This document shows positions 5,911 through 7,713 of a DNA stretch of 7,713 bases, piece after piece. The first letter of the stretch is position 1. Every line of letters begins with the position of its first letter. The notes beneath the pieces are model-generated. The model was not told where the DNA came from. It saw only the letters and a list, made by a program, of their open reading frames with translations, and did no database searches. Position numbers and translations under genes: made by a program. The DNA lies in contig DMDX01000010.1 of assembly GCA_003451355.1 (NCBI GenBank), positions 1 to 7,713 of the forward strand, in the 5' to 3' direction. This DNA comes from Cryomorphaceae bacterium (lineage in GTDB: Bacteria; Bacteroidota; Bacteroidia; Flavobacteriales; Schleiferiaceae).

Positions 5911-7142
5911 GTTTCGCGCTTTGGTGGGCCTTGGTGTCGCTCCCGGGCGGAATCTGGCCCAGTTTCGGCACCTCAGGGGTCGCAGGGCCCACCCAGTGGT
6001 GGATCCAAACCCCCAATCTACCCGCCGGCAGGCCCCAGATCAGCCTGCAGCACCGCCACTGGTCGCTGCGCTACGGAGCCCAGGCACAAGGCTGGGCCTG
6101 GCAGATTCAGTCCCGAAACCTTGGAGTTTGGTGGTCACCCGGCAGGGCGCTGGGCCTGTCGGGGCAGTACCGAGGGAACCTGTACGGTTCCGCTTGGGAC
6201 GCCTCAGCTGCATGGTCTCCGAAAGGTTGGACCGCACGAGGGTACTGGAAGGGATTTAGCGCAGTCCGAACCTACCAGGGCCAGTACGGACTGGGCTACC
6301 AACTCGAAGCGACCAAAGTAGACGTCCAATGGGGGGCCGCATTGCGCAGTTTTGGAATTCGCCACGGTGACCTGGAATGGCGGCGGAGCATCAATGCAGT
6401 CGGAACCACCGACCTCATACGCCTTCGCCGAGGCCGCAGCATCGCAGAATGGCGTAGCACCAACCTCGCCCACCACAGCCAGCAGCAAATAGGGTTCCGC
6501 ACGAGTTGGGGCCCTAGCCGATTTTGGGTTCAAGTAGTATCCCAAGGAGGCCATTCACAGGCCCTCGCACGAGTAAGCTACAGCCAAACCCTCTGGGGTA
6601 CTGCGACATTGGGATATTCAGGAAGGCAAGCATTGATTCGCTACCACCTACCCGACCGTGGTGCACTTCGGGGAAGTTTTATCGAATGGGGGCCCGTAGC
6701 CCAAGTTCACGCGGTCCATCGAGGGCGAGGGCTTGCCGCCGTATGGAATCCGCAAAGCAAGCAACTCAGTCTGCAACTCTTTGCCCGCCATCAGTTCACA
6801 CACCAGCCTAAATCAGACCTGGTTCCGCAGCCCCAAGAAGCCGCGCCCTGCTGGTTAGATATCACCTACACGTTTGCCGGACAGCCTCCGAACGTAGAAC
6901 TTGAATTGCGTGGGCCGCGTGCGCACCGCGTCGTCCTTATTCCGCAAAACCGGCAGTGGAAGGACCACGTTCCGCCCGGGCGCTATGCGGTAACGGGGTC
7001 GGCGCCCAAGGGATGGAAGCTCGAACTGCCCACGGACAGCATCACCCTAGCTCCGGGTACGACAAGCCCCGTTTGGATTGGGCTAAAGCCCCACCTGACG
7101 CAGATTCGCTGGGTCAGCGGTCCAAGTGAATCGTCGGAATGA
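5907..7142 (+). CDS. Putative small outer-membrane beta-barrel with C-terminal beta-sandwich domain (usher-like candidate)
   Basis: This gene is not recognised as a named family. The 411-aa product starts at GTG 5907, overlapping the chaperone stop by 4 bp (GTGA). It has a weak N-terminal hydrophobic stretch (FALWWALVSLPGGIW) that may be an export signal, although it lacks basic residues. Residues about 45-300 are very rich in Trp, Tyr, Gln and Arg, with short amphipathic strands alternating with Gly, Asn and Pro turns (WAWQIQSRNLGVWW, YGLGYQLEATKVDVQWG, LSLQLFARHQF). That is the look of an outer-membrane barrel. Residues about 315-396 form a separate domain with PPNVELELRG, PPGRYAVTGSAPKGW and a final strand, resembling an Ig- or prealbumin-like sandwich such as usher C-terminal domains. 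Position after a PapD-like gene suggests an outer-membrane export partner, but 411 aa is about half a classical usher. Its 3' end overlaps the PAP2 gene by 29 bp. A function other than export cannot be excluded. Confidence 0.62.
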   Translation: MSFALWWALVSLPGGIWPSFGTSGVAGPTQWWIQTPNLPAGRPQISLQHRHWSLRYGAQAQGWAWQIQSRNLGVWWSPGRALGLSGQYRGNLYGSAWDASAAWSPKGWTARGYWKGFSAVRTYQGQYGLGYQLEATKVDVQWGAALRSFGIRHGDLEWRRSINAVGTTDLIRLRRGRSIAEWRSTNLAHHSQQQIGFRTSWGPSRFWVQVVSQGGHSQALARVSYSQTLWGTATLGYSGRQALIRYHLPDRGALRGSFIEWGPVAQVHAVHRGRGLAAVWNPQSKQLSLQLFARHQFTHQPKSDLVPQPQEAAPCWLDITYTFAGQPPNVELELRGPRAHRVVLIPQNRQWKDHVPPGRYAVTGSAPKGWKLELPTDSITLAPGTTSPVWIGLKPHLTQIRWVSGPSESSE

Positions 7143-7713
7143 GGTAGCCAACGGCTGCTCCTACGACGGTTCCGACGACGACGTCTGAGGGGTAGTGCTT
7201 GCCCGCCTCAACCCGCTGCCAGGCCACGTAGGCCGGAACCAGCGCTGCCGCAGACCACACCACTGGGGCCCAGCGTGAGTCAGGGTGCATGTCGCTCCAC
7301 ACTTTGGCGGCAAAAAAGGTATTGCAGGCCGTGAGGCTGGCGTGGCCCGAAAAAAAGGACTTGCGCGCGTCGGCTTCCATGCGTTCCGCCAAAGGTGCCC
7401 CGTCGTAGTACACAAACGGTCGATTGCGGCGTACCGAATTCTTCACGGCGTCCGTCAGCATCAAAGTGCTCAGGTTGGTCTGAAACCACATACTCCCCAA
7501 TACGACTGCATCACCAAAGCGGCGGTCGGATTGAGTGTGGGCAAGGGCGGTGAGGCCGGCGGTTCCGAAGGCTGCAAACAGCGCGTAGTCCGAGCGGTGG
7601 CCTGCGGCCTCATCCCATCGATTGAGCGCCACACGGTCCCAACCAACGGCCTGGGGCGACCCCAATGTAGCGAGTTCAAATTCACTGAAGCCGCGTTGCT
7701 GGGACGCGGCATA
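7114..7713 (-). CDS. PAP2-family phosphatase, 5' end outside window
   Basis: This is a member of the type 2 phosphatidic acid phosphatase superfamily, membrane-associated enzymes that dephosphorylate lipid phosphates such as phosphatidate, undecaprenyl diphosphate or lipid A; the substrate is not deducible here. The visible 199 residues carry all three motifs. KNSVRRNRP fits K-x6-RP. FFSGH fits PSGH with Phe in place of Pro. QRVEAGKHYPSD fits SR-x5-H-x3-D with Gln in place of Ser. The catalytic His pair, Arg and Asp are all present. Hydrophobic segments surround the motifs (ALFAAFGTAGLTAL, VVVGTVVGAAVGYLIP). The frame stays open to base 7713, so a TTG at 7665 is unlikely to be the start and the N-terminus, perhaps with a signal peptide, lies outside. 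The gene converges on the barrel gene and overlaps its end. Confidence 0.88.
   Translation of the reverse strand, partial: YAASQQRGFSEFELATLGSPQAVGWDRVALNRWDEAAGHRSDYALFAAFGTAGLTALAHTQSDRRFGDAVVLGSMWFQTNLSTLMLTDAVKNSVRRNRPFVYYDGAPLAERMEADARKSFFSGHASLTACNTFFAAKVWSDMHPDSRWAPVVWSAAALVPAYVAWQRVEAGKHYPSDVVVGTVVGAAVGYLIPTIHLDR

Noticed and set aside
5345..6016. 223-aa minus-strand open frame opposite the chaperone/barrel junction
   Set aside because: The translation is rich in Arg, Pro and Gly, with no signal peptide or motif. The plus-strand genes have signal peptides and tight stop-start overlaps.
5591..6259. 222-aa plus-strand open frame across the chaperone/barrel junction, considered as evidence of a frameshift
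   Set aside because: The chaperone frame runs to a sensible end in domain 2, and the barrel frame is open from the GTGA overlap to 7142. The alternative frame has no recognisable features, so no frameshift is needed.
4715..7142. Type IX secretion cargo or gliding-related locus
   Set aside because: None of the three products shows a recognisable C-terminal T9SS sorting domain, and no Por/Spr/Gld components are visible.
7663..7665. TTG as the start codon of the PAP2 gene
   Set aside because: The reading frame stays open upstream to the window edge, and a PAP2 protein normally has more N-terminal sequence. The true start is probably outside.
1..7713. CRISPR array, tRNA/rRNA genes, insertion sequence or phage genes
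   Set aside because: No regularly spaced repeats, cloverleaf-like sequences, transposase motifs or terminal inverted repeats were seen. Nearly all the DNA is accounted for by seven complete and two partial-edge protein genes or short gaps under 130 nt.

Overview
The window looks like chromosomal DNA of a GC-rich member of the Bacteroidota (Bacteroidetes), possibly a Flavobacteriales/Cryomorphaceae-like lineage, though the lineage is a guess. Four observations support the phylum. Three genes are preceded by perfect copies of the Bacteroidota -7 promoter element TAnnTTTG. Shine-Dalgarno sequences are absent. A secreted protein has a signal peptide ending in ...ATA|Q. The core-gene types also fit. 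Nothing suggests phage, a plasmid or an insertion sequence.

Left half (1-4588), housekeeping genes. On the minus strand lie lpdA (dihydrolipoyl dehydrogenase, 3' end outside the window) and lnt (apolipoprotein N-acyltransferase). Divergent from lnt, on the plus strand, is a tight operon pssA - purS - aldo/keto reductase, with a 4-bp ATGA overlap and then a 4-nt gap. lnt and pssA are separated by only 31 bp. This gap holds two back-to-back TAnnTTTG boxes, one per strand, each ending 4-5 nt before the start codon. The lpdA start has the same arrangement. If the usual box-to-start-site distance applies, all three genes are transcribed as leaderless mRNAs, and the lnt and pssA promoters compete for the same DNA. 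The pairing makes biochemical sense: PssA opens the route to phosphatidylethanolamine, and Lnt consumes phospholipid as acyl donor.

Right half (4715-7142), accessory locus. Three head-to-tail plus-strand genes encode a small secreted beta-rich protein (180 aa), a two-domain protein resembling a PapD-type periplasmic pilus chaperone (217 aa), and a Trp/Tyr-rich protein that looks like a small outer-membrane beta-barrel with a C-terminal beta-sandwich domain (411 aa). The genes overlap by 1 bp and 4 bp. A perfect 12-bp-stem hairpin followed by a T-run lies just inside the second gene, which suggests that most transcripts end after the first gene. The set reads as a stripped-down, divergent chaperone-usher-like export or surface-fibre system: subunit, chaperone and a barrel about half the size of a classical usher. 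This is an inference from pattern and context, and it is the most novel content of the window.

Right edge (7114-7713). A minus-strand PAP2-family phosphatase, cut at its 5' end by the window edge, converges on the barrel gene with a 29-bp tail-to-tail overlap.
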